Shown: positions 9,263 to 20,331 of the stretch, one piece after another
Layout: every line of letters starts with the position of its first letter
Numbering within the stretch: position 1 is the first letter of the stretch
Assembly (NCBI GenBank): GCA_028622995.1
Contig: JAJQJQ010000048.1
Span: 1,302,001 to 1,366,000 of the forward strand
Length of the DNA stretch: 64,000 bases
Reading direction: 5' to 3'
DNA from: Panagrolaimus kolymaensis
Lineage: Eukaryota; Nematoda; Chromadorea; Rhabditida; Panagrolaimidae
Made by a program: the position numbers and the translations under genes
The notes under the pieces: generated by a model
Seen by the model: only the letters and a program-made list of their open reading frames with translations
What the model was told of the DNA's origin: nothing
Database searches by the model: none

Positions 9263-11178
9263 CTATATACATATACATATATATAGAAAGTTTTTATTTT
9301 TCATATTTGAATAAACTATTTTCTTACCTTATTTTTAGTGGCTTATTTTTCTTCAGAAGACAAAAACAAAGAATGGTCCCTCGATTCAGAAGAAGAAACT
9401 GATCAAGAATAAAAAAATTTGTCCATTTATGGTAGTAGTTTCATTCGATTTATTTTCATGTCGCTCACGCTACTGTTTTCTTCGTTTTAATATCAATGTG
9501 ACATCTAGAATTAAAAAAACAAAAAGTTTAGATGAATAATGCAATTATTGAAAATGTATTAAAATTGCATTGGCATTTGCTTTTGTCTAGCCATCTTCCG
9601 TAGATATAATTTCCACCAAATAACCAGTATATTCAAAACAAAAAATATAAAAATTCTGAAACTCAATGTGGCTCATTTTCAAAGATGAATAATAACAAAC
9701 TTTTATTTATTTTTTTGCAAAAGCTTCTTTCACATTTTTTATTACTTTTTTACTATTCTTTCTCGATAGAAATATTTTGTTATTGTTCTTCGACCATTCA
9801 CACTCTTTTCCTTCGAAGGTCAATTTTAAAGACATTTGTTTTGCAAAAAAAAAGGTATTCATAAATCAATATATTTCTAGATTGGATCTAAGCAAAAAAT
9901 ACCAATCTTGAAAGATAAAATTTTTTTAACGTTAATCTAAAATTAGTGATACTAGGTGTCGCAAGAAATGAATTTAATTAGAAAGCAAAAATACGCCATC
10001 AAAAGCAAAATCAAATGGAAGTAAAACGATAGATAATTGGCTTACAATAAAATGTAAATTACTTTAAAAGCTATTTTCAATATCATCTGCCAATTTCAAT
10101 GTTTTACAGACCAGGGAATTATTTATTTTTCTGATTACTTTGCAGTATATATTTTTTTACTACTTCAAATGGGAATTTTTTAGGATGTTGATAAGTTTCG
10201 CCTATTTTAGAATGTTAAATTCCATTTGTTTTTTATCCGCTTCATTCAATTCTGGTAAATCATATGGACTTTGTTTACCTTTCTTGATGATGCCAGATAA
10301 ACATCTCTTGTAAAATTAGAAAAAAAAGCAAAAAAATAAGAAACAAAATATTCAAAAAAAAATCTGCAATAAAAAAACAGATAAACAGTGGATGAAAAAA
10401 AGAAGAGAGAATGAATAAACAATTTTGTTTTCTACTAGGCAATTATGTATTTGTTTTTGGATTAAAAAAAAGAACCATAAGTGTGAAAACCGAACCCAAA
10501 GGATATTTTATTATTTCTTAGACTCAATCTAAAAGTCATTAATTTATGAAAACTTTTATTTCGAAAGATTGCCTTTAAAAAAACAACCATTGAAGTATAG
10601 AGTGTGGATGGTCGAACAACAAAAACAAATTATTTCTCTTGAGTTCAAATTTTTTTTAAATATCAATAAACAAACAATGGAAAGCTTGAAAACAAAATAG
10701 TGACCTTTGTACAAATCAATAAAAATATGCATAATAAATAAAAATAGTTATAAAAATTAAGTATTTCTTTAACCATTTTTTGGTATGAATGAGTTTCAAC
10801 CATTTTCATAGCTTATGAAGTTTTTATTTTTTTGAATATTTTATAGATATTTTTTTAATTTTTTTTTGAAACAATGTTACATGTTAAATATGTTAATTAT
10901 TAAAAATGAAAATGATTATATGGAAGATAAATAAAACCGTTCATATTCAAAAATTCCATTGAAGAGGCGGGCACCTCTAAATAAAGTTCCCAAAAAATAG
11001 CTTCTCAAAAAAACATGGAATGTGAACCATCCCTATAAAGAAAGTGGACATTCAAAAGGAAAATTTCCAAAATATTTTTATTGCAGATTTATCAAAATTT
11101 AACTGGTGAATCCGATTGTTTTGCATTGTTAGCGACAAATAATTACTCTGTTCAACATCGATGGTTGAAGATGCATCA
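9263..11178. repeat. Gene-free spacer, mostly R1 repeat
   Basis: Blocks at about 9640-9850 recur near 37840-38060 (caaaagcttctttcac, ttcgaccattcacactc). Blocks at about 10255-10620 recur inverted near 31540-31870 (tttgtttacctttct, gccagataaacat, gaaccataagtgtgaaaac). About 10780-10860 shares a 'tttttgaatatttt' end with 30870-30900 and 38310-38340. It is interpreted as one long copy of a decayed dispersed element; no intact coding region was seen. Confidence 0.45.
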
Positions 11179-13119
11179 CTACTTCCCATAACCGGCAGTC
11201 TCGTTTTCCAGCATTGTCCTCAAAATATTTCCGATTTCCTCAAATTTAGGGCGATCTGCTGGGTCCATCTTCCAACAATCTAACATAAGTTCATAGATTG
11301 GATCAGGATTATATCTTGGTTTTTCCAGTCGATTCCCATTTTGAATGAAATCAAGCATTTCTTCATTTGACAAAGCTGCATATGGTACAGAACCATATGA
11401 AAATATTTCAAAACATAAAATTCCGAAAGCCCAAACATCTGATTTTTCAGAAAATAATCGCTCGGTTAAAGCTTCGATAGAAAGCCATTTTAGTGGCATT
11501 CTTTTATGAATTGTTTCTTGATAAGTAAAGGATTCATCGCAGTGACAGCATAAACCAAAATCAGCTAATTTCGCTACATTATTTTCTGTTAACAAAATAT
11601 TTCGACAAGCAACATCTCAATGAACCATGTTCAAAGAAGCGACGTGTTCCAAAGCTTGTGAAATTTGCCAAAGTATAGAAATAATGGTTTTAATAGGCAA
11701 CATTTCGCCACGAAATGTTTTTACATATTGAAGCAGATTTGTGTTAGCGAGCTCCGTGATTAAAGCTGGCACATCATGATACAATGTCCAACCCACGAAT
11801 GTTATTATATGCGAATGAGAGCCAATAGTAATGAGGGCATCAAGTTCACGAGCAAATTGCTCTACTTCGTCGTGATCAAAACTTGTCGGTAATTTTAATG
11901 CGGCATAGCTGTTTTCATCGATCTGCGTAGCAAATTTTAATCTTTTGTTTTCGGTTAGATTTGACTTGAATGTGCCCTTTAGAAAAACTCAAAAATGACT
12001 TTTAAAATGGCTAAAATTTGAGAACCAAAACCTTTATAAACGGTGGCATTAGCTCCTTTTCCAAGAATGGTATCAAAATCAATTACTACATTTTTTGGAT
12101 CCAATTGTTTCGTTAATCGCTCATCATGGGATAATTTCATTTCCAAAGGTGACATTTCCATTTTGGTTTTTATTGTTTCTTGTAACTTATCGAATTTAAT
12201 TTGTTTGTATTTTTTTCTAATTAAATATAAAATGATTAATGTAGCCATAAATATAAAAATAATTATAATTGCTCCAATAATCCACCATTTTGTTGATTCT
12301 CCACGGGAATTAGCTAAAGGTGAAGAAGTGGTACTTGATAAAAGCGAAGCAGCGGTACTTTCAATAGTTGAGATAGAAGTGCTTAGTTTAGTTGATGTTG
12401 TTACTGAATCGACTAAATTAAAAATAAATTTAAGTAAAGTTGACGAAAGCGAATTTTGCATTTAGCATAATAGAATAAATTTTTTCAATTTACATGAAAC
12501 TTGTTTCGTAGCTAGCCTTGGGCTTGTTGTGCTTTTTTTAGTTTATAATAAAAATTATATCCTTTTACCTGGAATCATTTCGAATTCAATTACGTATCCA
12601 CGATGAGGTAATCCATAAGGTAGATAATTGTCATTTAACTCAATGTATACTACTACCGGATTAATATTAGCAACGAATTCAAAAGTTTGATTGACTTTTG
12701 TAACACTAAAAACAAAAAATAATAATATTATTATTTAAAGTTGTCTACTTTTTTAATGCATAGTGATTTGCGACATAAAGATATAAAGTTCCGTTTGGTA
12801 ATAAATCTAAGAGCAATATTTTAAATCGGCAAGTAAAACGAGCAGGAACAATTATTGTGTTCGGTGACCGTTCAATCAAAGTAGGATCCACAAAGCTTTT
12901 TGGAGTTAATATTCCTTTCATAACATTATATTCATCATACCCTTCATTCCCTGATATTAAAAATGGTAATAAATTAAAATATTTGAAAATGTAAAATATA
13001 CCTATGTAACGCATGCTTTTAAAGCTTAACGTTGCATTTGGAGGAATTATAAAAGTATTATTTAATCCATAAAAAAATAATCTCGACCATGAACTAACAC
13101 TTTCATTACTAAAAATCAT
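11179..13119 (-). pseudogene. Receptor-type tyrosine kinase relic with CUB-like ectodomain
   Basis: Recognised exons on the minus strand: about 13119-13002, 12950-12749, 12705-12569, 12412-12032 and 11976-11179. The first three give an extracellular beta-rich, Asn-glycosylatable region resembling nematode CUB-like domains (FIIPPNATLSF). The fourth gives a Ser/Thr stalk, a transmembrane helix (WWIIGAIIIIFIFMATLIIL), a basic stop-transfer and the kinase glycine loop (GKGANATVYKG). The last gives YAALKLP, ITELANTNLLQYV, VACRNILL, ADFGL, PLKWLSIEAL and SDVWAFGILCFEIFSYG, typical of receptor tyrosine kinases. Two lesions are visible: the catalytic-loop Arg (HRD) is a TGA at 11617-11619, and the fourth and fifth exons do not join in phase (one base excess at the acceptor near 11976). 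A signal peptide exon was not found. It is probably dead. Confidence 0.75.
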
Positions 13120-13682
13120 TATACCTAAATTATCTATCTTTGTTATACTTTCAATGTCTTGTATTTAATTGCTTATATCATCAGGGGTTTAAACATTTGA
13201 ACTTTTTTGTACCAAATATTTTTATACAAAAATTATATTGTTACCATTTTTAATGAATGTTACACATGCTTGAGCCAGCAAGAATTTTGGAAAATTTCAT
13301 GATGATTTTTACGTTTGTTTTTTTTTCTTCATCAAATAATCGAGACAAAATAACGACAATTTGGTAAGAAAAAATCTACAAAATTTTTGATGTGGCTAAG
13401 ATTATGAAGCTGATTATTCTTTTTCTTTTTTAGATTCTATTCTTTTCCGAAATAAAAACCACATCCACAATCGAGACACAATAAAAAAGACATAAAAATA
13501 GATTGATTTTCCACGAATGGGAGAATGTACTTTTCGCATTTCTTCGTCTCTCTAATAAACAAAAAAAACACAAAAAAAATAAATAAACCAACGATGTAAA
13601 TTTAAAATCTTTTATTGGTTGAAGTCTTCCAATGTATATTTCATCAATTTTTTCCTTGTAAATATTTAAATATTCTGTTACT
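13120..13682. other. Spacer upstream of the kinase relic
   Basis: No supported gene. The kinase start exon may have lain here or beyond the LTR element. A minus-strand frame crossing into the LTR (ISVTEYLNIYKEK, IYIGRLQPIKDFKF) looks protein-like near 13600-13685 and continues across the empty site at 18685, so the element may have landed in or near a coding exon. Confidence 0.3.
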
Positions 13683-13687
13683 GATAT

Positions 13688-13969
13688 TGTTATAACCGGC
13701 AATCGGTCAAACAAAGACGTCCGGTTCCAAGTTGTATAAAAGAGACACAGAGATAAATAGAGTGTATTTATAAACAGGAACAAGCAATTATTCTGAGCGG
13801 TAGAATAATTGCGAAGACAATAATATAATAATAAAACAACAACAAACAGAGGAAGACAAAATTAGGCGCGAGAGAGAATTGACATGCAGCCAAGAGAAGA
13901 CATATCCATCCGGGACCAAGAGAAACAGCGGAGCATTTGAATATGTTCTGTGGTCACAGACTCACAACA
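13688..13969 (-). repeat. 3' LTR (element orientation)
   Basis: 282 bp, TG...CA ends in element orientation, identical by eye to the other LTR. It contains a TATAAATA box (in element sense) around 13760, a plausible core promoter. Confidence 0.93.
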
Positions 13970-13979
13970 CTTCTCCCTC

Positions 13980-16900
13980 CTAACGAGTCATAGCGTCTTC
14001 ATTGAGGTTTTCATAACGCACGGTTCTTGTTCGAGGAGGCCATCGATGTCGATGAGATTCAGCAGGTTGTTGAGCAGGAGAATTTGAGATACTTCCGGTT
14101 CTTGTTGGAGAATTTCGATTGAGATTTCCTGTAGCTGGAGAATTTGAAATAGACGCATAAGCATGCAAAGAATCATCATCTCGATTAATTTCCGGTGTTG
14201 TATTTTGAATGACATCATTTGACGGAGCATCCAAGTTGATTTGCGAAGAGGAATCATGAACATCATGAATATTTACATCAGTAACCACATATTGAGGAGT
14301 TGAAGTTGAAAGATCTTCAGTTCGATGGCGGAGTTGATTTGCATGTCGATCATGGGCCTTTCCGGTATTTGCATCCTTGATTACATAAATAGTATTACCT
14401 TTATGAGCTTCAATGATTCCAGGAAGCCATCTATCACCCTTCTTCCCCTTATGGAAAATTGCAGCACCGATGAAGAATTTCTTTTCCTTTGCACCATGAT
14501 GACGATTGAAATGAGCATTTTGAGAATCAGTAGATTCCATGAATTTGAGGAATCGCGGACGAAGTTGATCCATTTCTGTTCGGAGTTCACGACCAATATG
14601 AGCATAAGCAGGAGTGCAATTTCCGGGAGTTGTTGAGTGAGGTGTCGAACGGTAACATAACAAGAATGTAGCAATGACTTCTTTCAAATCCATTGTTTCA
14701 CCATGAACTTCAATGTTTTTGTAGATGAATCTTTTGATAACGTCAACCATACGTTCAGCTTGACCATTCGATTGAGGATGATATGGAGGAGAGTTCATAA
14801 GTTCAATACCATAAGTCTTACAGAACCCTTTAAAAATTTCCGATTTGAATTGAGTTCCATTGTCTGACACCAGCAGACGAGGACATCCATTATCAGCCAT
14901 ATAACGAAGCAAACAGTTGATAGTATTTCCGGAAGTAGCATGTTTCATCACCCAAGCATCAGTCCATTTTGAATAGCTATCCACAGCTATGAGAATCATA
15001 CGACCACGAATTGGACCAAGAAAATCAAGATGTATCCGGTCGCCAGGTTTTTCACTCTTTGGCCAAGAAGAAAGAAGAGCTTTGATTGGAGCTTTGGATT
15101 GTTGAATGCATGCCATACATTGAGATACCATGTCTTCGATATCTTTTGTCATCCCCGGCCAATAAACATGCATTTTACCGAGAGCTTTTGTGCGTGAAAT
15201 ACCATCATGACCTTTATGAAGTTGTTGTAGGATTCGTCGACGAAGAACTTCCGGGATGTATACACGATCTTCCATCATGATGATACCTTTCAAGAAGTAA
15301 AAGTTTTTCTTGAACTCGTTGTTCTTATTTTCAGGAAGCTTTGTTATAATTTCCTTAGCAAGAACATCGTCATCATAGGCAGCTTTGATATCTTCTTCAG
15401 TAACTACTGGAAAGTTTTGGATGAAGTTTATGACCACATTATCATCAATAGGATCCGTTTCATCATCGTCATCTTCTTCGTATGCTTCCGGAATTGATTT
15501 TGTTTCAGCAATAAGTCTTGAGAGAGCATCAGCTTGACCAAAATTGAGAGTATTCCGGTATTCGATGTCAAAATCATAAGATGCCAAGAAGATAGACCAA
15601 CGATGCAGGCGATTTGCAGCAAATGACGGTTTTTCAGATTTTGGACCAAAGATTGATAGAAGAGCCTTGTGATCAGTTAGAAGAGTAAATTTCTTTCCTT
15701 CTAGATAACGATGGAAGGTCTTGACAGCAGTGATGAGAGCCAAAGCTTCTTTATCTGTTTGCGAATAGCGCTGTTGACATCCGGTAAGAGACTTTGAAAA
15801 GAAGTGAATAGGAACTTCTTTATCAGCAGAAATTCGTTGAGTGAGAACACCACCAATACCAGTTTGAGAAGCATCAGCAGCAACGATGATAGGAAGACGA
15901 GGATCAAAACGAGCATTGAGGCAATCACCAGAAATCATTTCTTTCAATTTCTTGACAGCATTAGAGTGTGTTTTGGACCATACCCATTCGACATCAGCTT
16001 TGAGCAGAGCATCCAAGTCCTTCCGGAGAGAGTGCATTCCGGGAATAAAGCTTTGGTAAAAATTAACCATACCAAGAAAAGAGCGAAGTGATGAGGCGTC
16101 GAGAGGCTCCGGCATATTACAAATAGCTTTAACCTTGTCAGGATCAGGAGTTATACCATCAGGACCAACAATTTTGCCAAGAAATTTGATCGAAGAGCGA
16201 AAGAATTTACACTTTTTGAAGTTGAGTGTAAAGCCCCAGTCAGTCATTCTTTGAAGAAGTTGATGAAGGTGTTTGAGATGTTCTTCCGGATTGTTGCTAG
16301 CAATCAATATATCATCGAAGTATGGATGGACGAATGATAAGTCTTTGCACATTTCTTCCATTATTTGCTGGAAATCAGAAGGAGCTGTTTTGAGGCCTTG
16401 TGGAAGACGACGGAATCTGAAGAATCCAATTGGAGTTGAAATTGTAGCAAGTTTCCGGCTTTCATAATCAAGTTCAAGTTGATGGTAAGCTTGAGACACA
16501 TCAACAATACTAAACACCTTTGAATCAGCTAGCCGGGCAAATATTTCTTCCGGTATCGGTTGTTGGAAACCAGGTTCAGCAAGTTGTTTGTTGAGTCCAG
16601 TAGAGAAGTCGACGATGAAACGATAGTTATCTTCTTCTTTCTTTGGAACTACAGAGCACGGAGCAGCATATTCTGTAAACGAAACAGGATAAATAATTCC
16701 ATCTTTCAGTAGAGCAGCAAGTTCCTTCTCAACAATTTCTTTAGCATGAAGGCTTAAACGACGAGCAGGGATGAAAATTGGTTTAGCATCCGGTATGAGT
16801 TGAAGATGAATTTGTTTCTTTGTACAGCAACCAATAGTTCCATTGAAGATAGCAGGATATGAAGTTCGAAGATTTTCAATAACATCCGGTGGTACCAGAG

Positions 16901-18359
16901 CTTCGTTTGCAGAAAGAGAACATATCTTCACATCAGGAAAGGTAATGGATCCGTTGAAAGTGTCGAAGAGATCTTTACCAAGAAGTGTGACATTGAATTC
17001 GGATACGAAGATTTCCAATGGTAAAGTAATTCCACGAAGAGTAACATGAGCTTTGAAGGAACCATCAATTCGAGCAGAGAAATTCCCAAAAGTCTTAGCA
17101 TTGAATGGTCTTCCTGTAAGCATAGGTTCACCAACTTTCTTATAATCATTCCGGTTGAGAACAGTGAGTGAAGATCCAGTATCCAAAAGAGCCGTGACAT
17201 CTGTACCATTGATTTTAACACCAAAATTAAGATTATCATCTTTCCGAAGAACATCACAATATCCTGAAGGTGGAGTCATGTGGTAAATATTAGGTTCGTT
17301 TCCGGATGAGAGGTAGTGAATTTTAGCATCTTTCTTATATCCATCAGCATTGTTGAAGTTTTGTATCTTCTTCTCCCCTTTCTTAGGTTGTATGCATGCA
17401 ATAGCAATGTGACCAACATTGTTGCAGTTGGAACATGTTGCATTCATATGTGGACAATCACGACGAAAATGAAGTTCAGTACATCCTGGACAAGGTGTCA
17501 TGCGAAAAGGTTGACGATTACCATTTCTTCGTTGTTGGTGATTGCCATTTTGAGGTTGATATCGATATCCATTTTGAGGTTGCTGACGGTTACCATATTG
17601 AGGTTTGTTGTTGAAATGCTGACGAGGATTCACATATTGAATTGAAGGATCTTCCGGTAAATGTTGTTCTCGATATGGATCAATATATCGGATTGAAGAA
17701 GTTTCCGGGCGACGTTGGTCTTGTTGAGTCTGGATCAGTATACGAATTGTTTCCACACATGTATCAAATTTCGTTAATGGATCAGCAGTTAATTGTTCTA
17801 AGATTCGAACACGATATTGAGCCAAAGCTGGAGATTTCATCGACATAAGTAAGACCAATGTTTTGCATTCATTTCCAGAAAATTTAGAGTATTCCACCGT
17901 TGAGTGTTGTTTCTCGATCCGGGAAGCAAATTTGACAATACTTTCAGCATCATTCCCATTCCATTCCATGTTGAAGAGATCATATCGGTTGACAAATAAT
18001 GATTGCTTCCGGTCATATAGTTTGATCATGACATCCTTGATTTCATCAATGGTAGCGATTTCAGTCACTTTCTTTGGAAGGAGAGCTTCAGTAACATCCA
18101 TGTATGTATGTTCATCAAATGAGGTGAAGATCAGAGCAATTTGTTGCTTTAGTTTGACTTCCGGATGAAGAGAGAAAACCAGATCAATTCTATCAAACCA
18201 CGTTGTAGCGGATTTTCCCGTAGCAAGATCAGCTTTGAAATGAGGTAACGACGGTAGATGAACACGAACATCGGTAGCACCAGCAGAAGCATTAGCATCA
18301 ATAGGTTTCTCCGGGACAGACATATTTGATGTTGAAGAACACGAATACGAGTAGCACAA
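13980..18359 (-). CDS. Gag-Pol polyprotein of Ty3/gypsy element
   Basis: A single uninterrupted frame of 1459 residues. Rough order: gag region (1-290); zinc knuckle region about 290-330 with CSNCNNVGHIAIAC (CCHC spacing C-x2-C-x4-H-x4-C); protease ALLDTGSSLTVL near 390; reverse transcriptase with YFDDIL near 680; RNase H (VAADASQTGIGG, LTDHKAL) about 830-930; integrase zinc-binding HH-CC region near 1050; integrase core with LDFLG, VSDNGTQ and NGQAER (about 1110, 1163 and 1200, with 35 residues between the second Asp and the Glu). A low-complexity Ser/Thr/Asn tail follows. No frameshift separates gag from pol. It would direct reverse transcription and integration of the element; nothing in the sequence looks inactivated. 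Confidence 0.95.
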   Translation of the reverse strand: MCYSYSCSSTSNMSVPEKPIDANASAGATDVRVHLPSLPHFKADLATGKSATTWFDRIDLVFSLHPEVKLKQQIALIFTSFDEHTYMDVTEALLPKKVTEIATIDEIKDVMIKLYDRKQSLFVNRYDLFNMEWNGNDAESIVKFASRIEKQHSTVEYSKFSGNECKTLVLLMSMKSPALAQYRVRILEQLTADPLTKFDTCVETIRILIQTQQDQRRPETSSIRYIDPYREQHLPEDPSIQYVNPRQHFNNKPQYGNRQQPQNGYRYQPQNGNHQQRRNGNRQPFRMTPCPGCTELHFRRDCPHMNATCSNCNNVGHIAIACIQPKKGEKKIQNFNNADGYKKDAKIHYLSSGNEPNIYHMTPPSGYCDVLRKDDNLNFGVKINGTDVTALLDTGSSLTVLNRNDYKKVGEPMLTGRPFNAKTFGNFSARIDGSFKAHVTLRGITLPLEIFVSEFNVTLLGKDLFDTFNGSITFPDVKICSLSANEALVPPDVIENLRTSYPAIFNGTIGCCTKKQIHLQLIPDAKPIFIPARRLSLHAKEIVEKELAALLKDGIIYPVSFTEYAAPCSVVPKKEEDNYRFIVDFSTGLNKQLAEPGFQQPIPEEIFARLADSKVFSIVDVSQAYHQLELDYESRKLATISTPIGFFRFRRLPQGLKTAPSDFQQIMEEMCKDLSFVHPYFDDILIASNNPEEHLKHLHQLLQRMTDWGFTLNFKKCKFFRSSIKFLGKIVGPDGITPDPDKVKAICNMPEPLDASSLRSFLGMVNFYQSFIPGMHSLRKDLDALLKADVEWVWSKTHSNAVKKLKEMISGDCLNARFDPRLPIIVAADASQTGIGGVLTQRISADKEVPIHFFSKSLTGCQQRYSQTDKEALALITAVKTFHRYLEGKKFTLLTDHKALLSIFGPKSEKPSFAANRLHRWSIFLASYDFDIEYRNTLNFGQADALSRLIAETKSIPEAYEEDDDDETDPIDDNVVINFIQNFPVVTEEDIKAAYDDDVLAKEIITKLPENKNNEFKKNFYFLKGIIMMEDRVYIPEVLRRRILQQLHKGHDGISRTKALGKMHVYWPGMTKDIEDMVSQCMACIQQSKAPIKALLSSWPKSEKPGDRIHLDFLGPIRGRMILIAVDSYSKWTDAWVMKHATSGNTINCLLRYMADNGCPRLLVSDNGTQFKSEIFKGFCKTYGIELMNSPPYHPQSNGQAERMVDVIKRFIYKNIEVHGETMDLKEVIATFLLCYRSTPHSTTPGNCTPAYAHIGRELRTEMDQLRPRFLKFMESTDSQNAHFNRHHGAKEKKFFIGAAIFHKGKKGDRWLPGIIEAHKGNTIYVIKDANTGKAHDRHANQLRHRTEDLSTSTPQYVVTDVNIHDVHDSSSQINLDAPSNDVIQNTTPEINRDDDSLHAYASISNSPATGNLNRNSPTRTGSISNSPAQQPAESHRHRWPPRTRTVRYENLNEDAMTR

Positions 18360-18402
18360 GCAGAGCAGGGAGAGGATAAGTAATCAACTCTCGTCACCAA
18401 TT

Positions 18403-18684
18403 TGTTATAACCGGCAATCGGTCAAACAAAGACGTCCGGTTCCAAGTTGTATAAAAGAGACACAGAGATAAATAGAGTGTATTTATAAACAGGAACAAGC
18501 AATTATTCTGAGCGGTAGAATAATTGCGAAGACAATAATATAATAATAAAACAACAACAAACAGAGGAAGACAAAATTAGGCGCGAGAGAGAATTGACAT
18601 GCAGCCAAGAGAAGACATATCCATCCGGGACCAAGAGAAACAGCGGAGCATTTGAATATGTTCTGTGGTCACAGACTCACAACA
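18403..18684 (-). repeat. 5' LTR (element orientation)
   Basis: 282 bp copy next to the primer-binding region and the start of gag. The outer flank is the GATAT target duplication. Confidence 0.93.
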
Positions 18685-18689
18685 GATAT

Positions 18690-19620
18690 TAATAACGGTT
18701 GAAGGGATGAAGGTAAATTATTCAAAATTTTTACAATTTATTTAAGTTTTTTGCGTTGCTGATATGGTGTCTGTCACATTCGTAATGGAAAGCTTGATAA
18801 ATACAATAAAACTCTTTATTTTAGTTAACTCATTTACAAAAGCTTTAAAATTAAATATTTTAAAATATTCAAACAACCAAAAAGGTGGCAAAAGAAAAAA
18901 AAATGCAACAAATTTTTGCCGAAAAAAGAAAGTGATGAAGGCTGTCTAACGAATCTCCGACATACTACATGCCTTTTTTTGTTTCGATAAAAAAACTCTT
19001 TTATTTTTTGAGCGTGAACGAAAAAAGCAAAGAGCTATAATTAGAGCGCCAAAACAGATTGTCTGGGAGTTCGAGGGTGAAAAAAATGTCACAAAATCCT
19101 TCTATTGAAAAAATCATTTCTTTTGTGTTTATTTTTTTATTTGATCTTTATTTCCTCCAATGCCTCGTTAATTGTTCTCCCCGCAAAAATTAAATCCATC
19201 TGTCGCGCGCTAACTACAACCCTTAATTTTTTTCGTGCACGCTCAAAGGATAGAAAGAGTATATTTTATTGATTCAAAAAAGAACCATGCGAAAAAATGG
19301 ATTCAATGAAGAAAAAAACGACAAAGTCCTTGTGTGTGCCAATGACTCGTTCAACCAAAAAAGATAGAGAGCTTGTATTCATGTTTTCAATGTATGTATA
19401 TGCGCGACCCAAGAAGTAAAGGAAAAACGAAGGACATCTGTCGTCAACTAAAACAAAATTTTTTTTATCTTTGTCTTGTTTTGAACAAATCCAAGATTAA
19501 GGTTCTCGGACTTATTATTAATAATTTTTTTTGAATATTTTGTATACATTTTTTCCTTAATTTCTTTGCATTAACTTTATGATAACAGCAAAGCTTGTTT
19601 TTTGTTAATCTAAAGATATC
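18690..19620. repeat. Gene-free stretch with R2 repeat
   Basis: About 18960-19330 resembles 3430-3660 and 38990-39180 (R2). A tttttgaatatttt block near 19525 is shared with the R1 ends. No gene was seen. Confidence 0.4.
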
Positions 19621-19877
19621 CATTATAAACAAATTTTGCCTAAAATTAAAATCAAAAATTTTAAATTATTTCGAAGAGAGCTATCGGCAGCTTTCTTCGC
19701 ATACTTGGACGATGTAATAATTGTTTCATTGAATGAAGAACAACATCTAGACGATATTGAGCAATTTCTGAAAGTAATAATTAAATATAAATAAGAAGCG
19801 ACAAATGTCAATTTAGTGATAGACATTTATAATATTTTGGTCACGTAAGAATGAATGAACGTATGTGAGTAATTCGA
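19621..19877 (+). pseudogene. Reverse transcriptase relic
   Basis: A frame from 19621 to 19794 reads FKLFRRELSAAFFAYLDDVI then IVSLNEEQHLDDIEQFLKVI, matching the RT catalytic box (YLDD) and following helix (EEQHL.DI..FL) of LTR retrotransposons. After a stop, another frame gives KCQF and then YFGHV (about 19855), the next RT landmark. It differs clearly from the RT of the intact element (YFDDILIASNNPEEHL), so it comes from another family. It is a short decayed remnant. Confidence 0.65.
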
Positions 19878-20131
19878 CTACATGGCGTTTGTTCTTACCT
19901 TAATACTTAATGTTTTTTTATAGGCTTACTACTCATCATTAATATTATCATGGTTACCTGTAGAAAATTTATTATCGAGAATTTCTGATGAAAACGATTA
20001 TCGAAAAATTGTTATTAATTTTTTTTAATTTTATTCACAACAAAAATTCTAATTTCATTTGAATAAACAAAAAGTAATGTACACAAAAACTTCCGAATGA
20101 TAAATAGTCTTTTAATATAAAAGAACTATAA

Positions 20132-20331
20132 TTAAGTGACACGCTTTTTGCACATAACATAATAAATAGTTGAAGGGACTTCACTATAAAATCCGCCAGT
20201 GCCGATGCTGACATAAATGGCGTTTGAATTATTTTTTGGATTTCCGCCGGCCCAACTAAGATAATCCACAGATGTTTTATCACTCCAAATCCATGTTCGT
20301 GCTTTATCAATGGAATACAATCCAATTTAAA
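20132..20331 (-). pseudogene. Orphan last exon of a C-type lectin
   Basis: The minus frame reads LYSIDKARTWIWSDKTSVDY, LSWAGGNPKN, GGFYSEVPS and CKKRVT-stop, the second half of CTLD2. Translation upstream of the LYS motif is lost at about 20331, where the R3 repeat begins (also at 4729). The acceptor and the two upstream exons are missing. It is downstream of, and in the same orientation as, the intact gene at 20893-21877. Confidence 0.75.

Larger units (their letters stand above)
13688..18684 (-). mobile_element. Full-length Ty3/gypsy LTR retrotransposon
   Basis: Two 282-bp LTRs (13688-13969 and 18403-18684) show no difference by eye. They flank one long minus-strand gag-pol frame. A 5-bp target duplication GATAT lies at 13683-13687 and 18685-18689. 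In element orientation the LTR begins TGTTGTGAG and ends TTATAACA. A primer-binding-type TGGTGACGAGAG follows the 5' LTR within a few bases (about 18389-18400), and a purine tract AGGAGGGAGAAG precedes the 3' LTR (13970-13981). Domain order protease, RT, RNase H, integrase identifies Ty3/gypsy. Identical LTRs and an open frame imply recent insertion and possible activity. Confidence 0.95.

Noticed and set aside
13988..18400. Many short frames on both strands across the LTR element
   Set aside because: Shadows of the single gag-pol frame, whose domains are clear.
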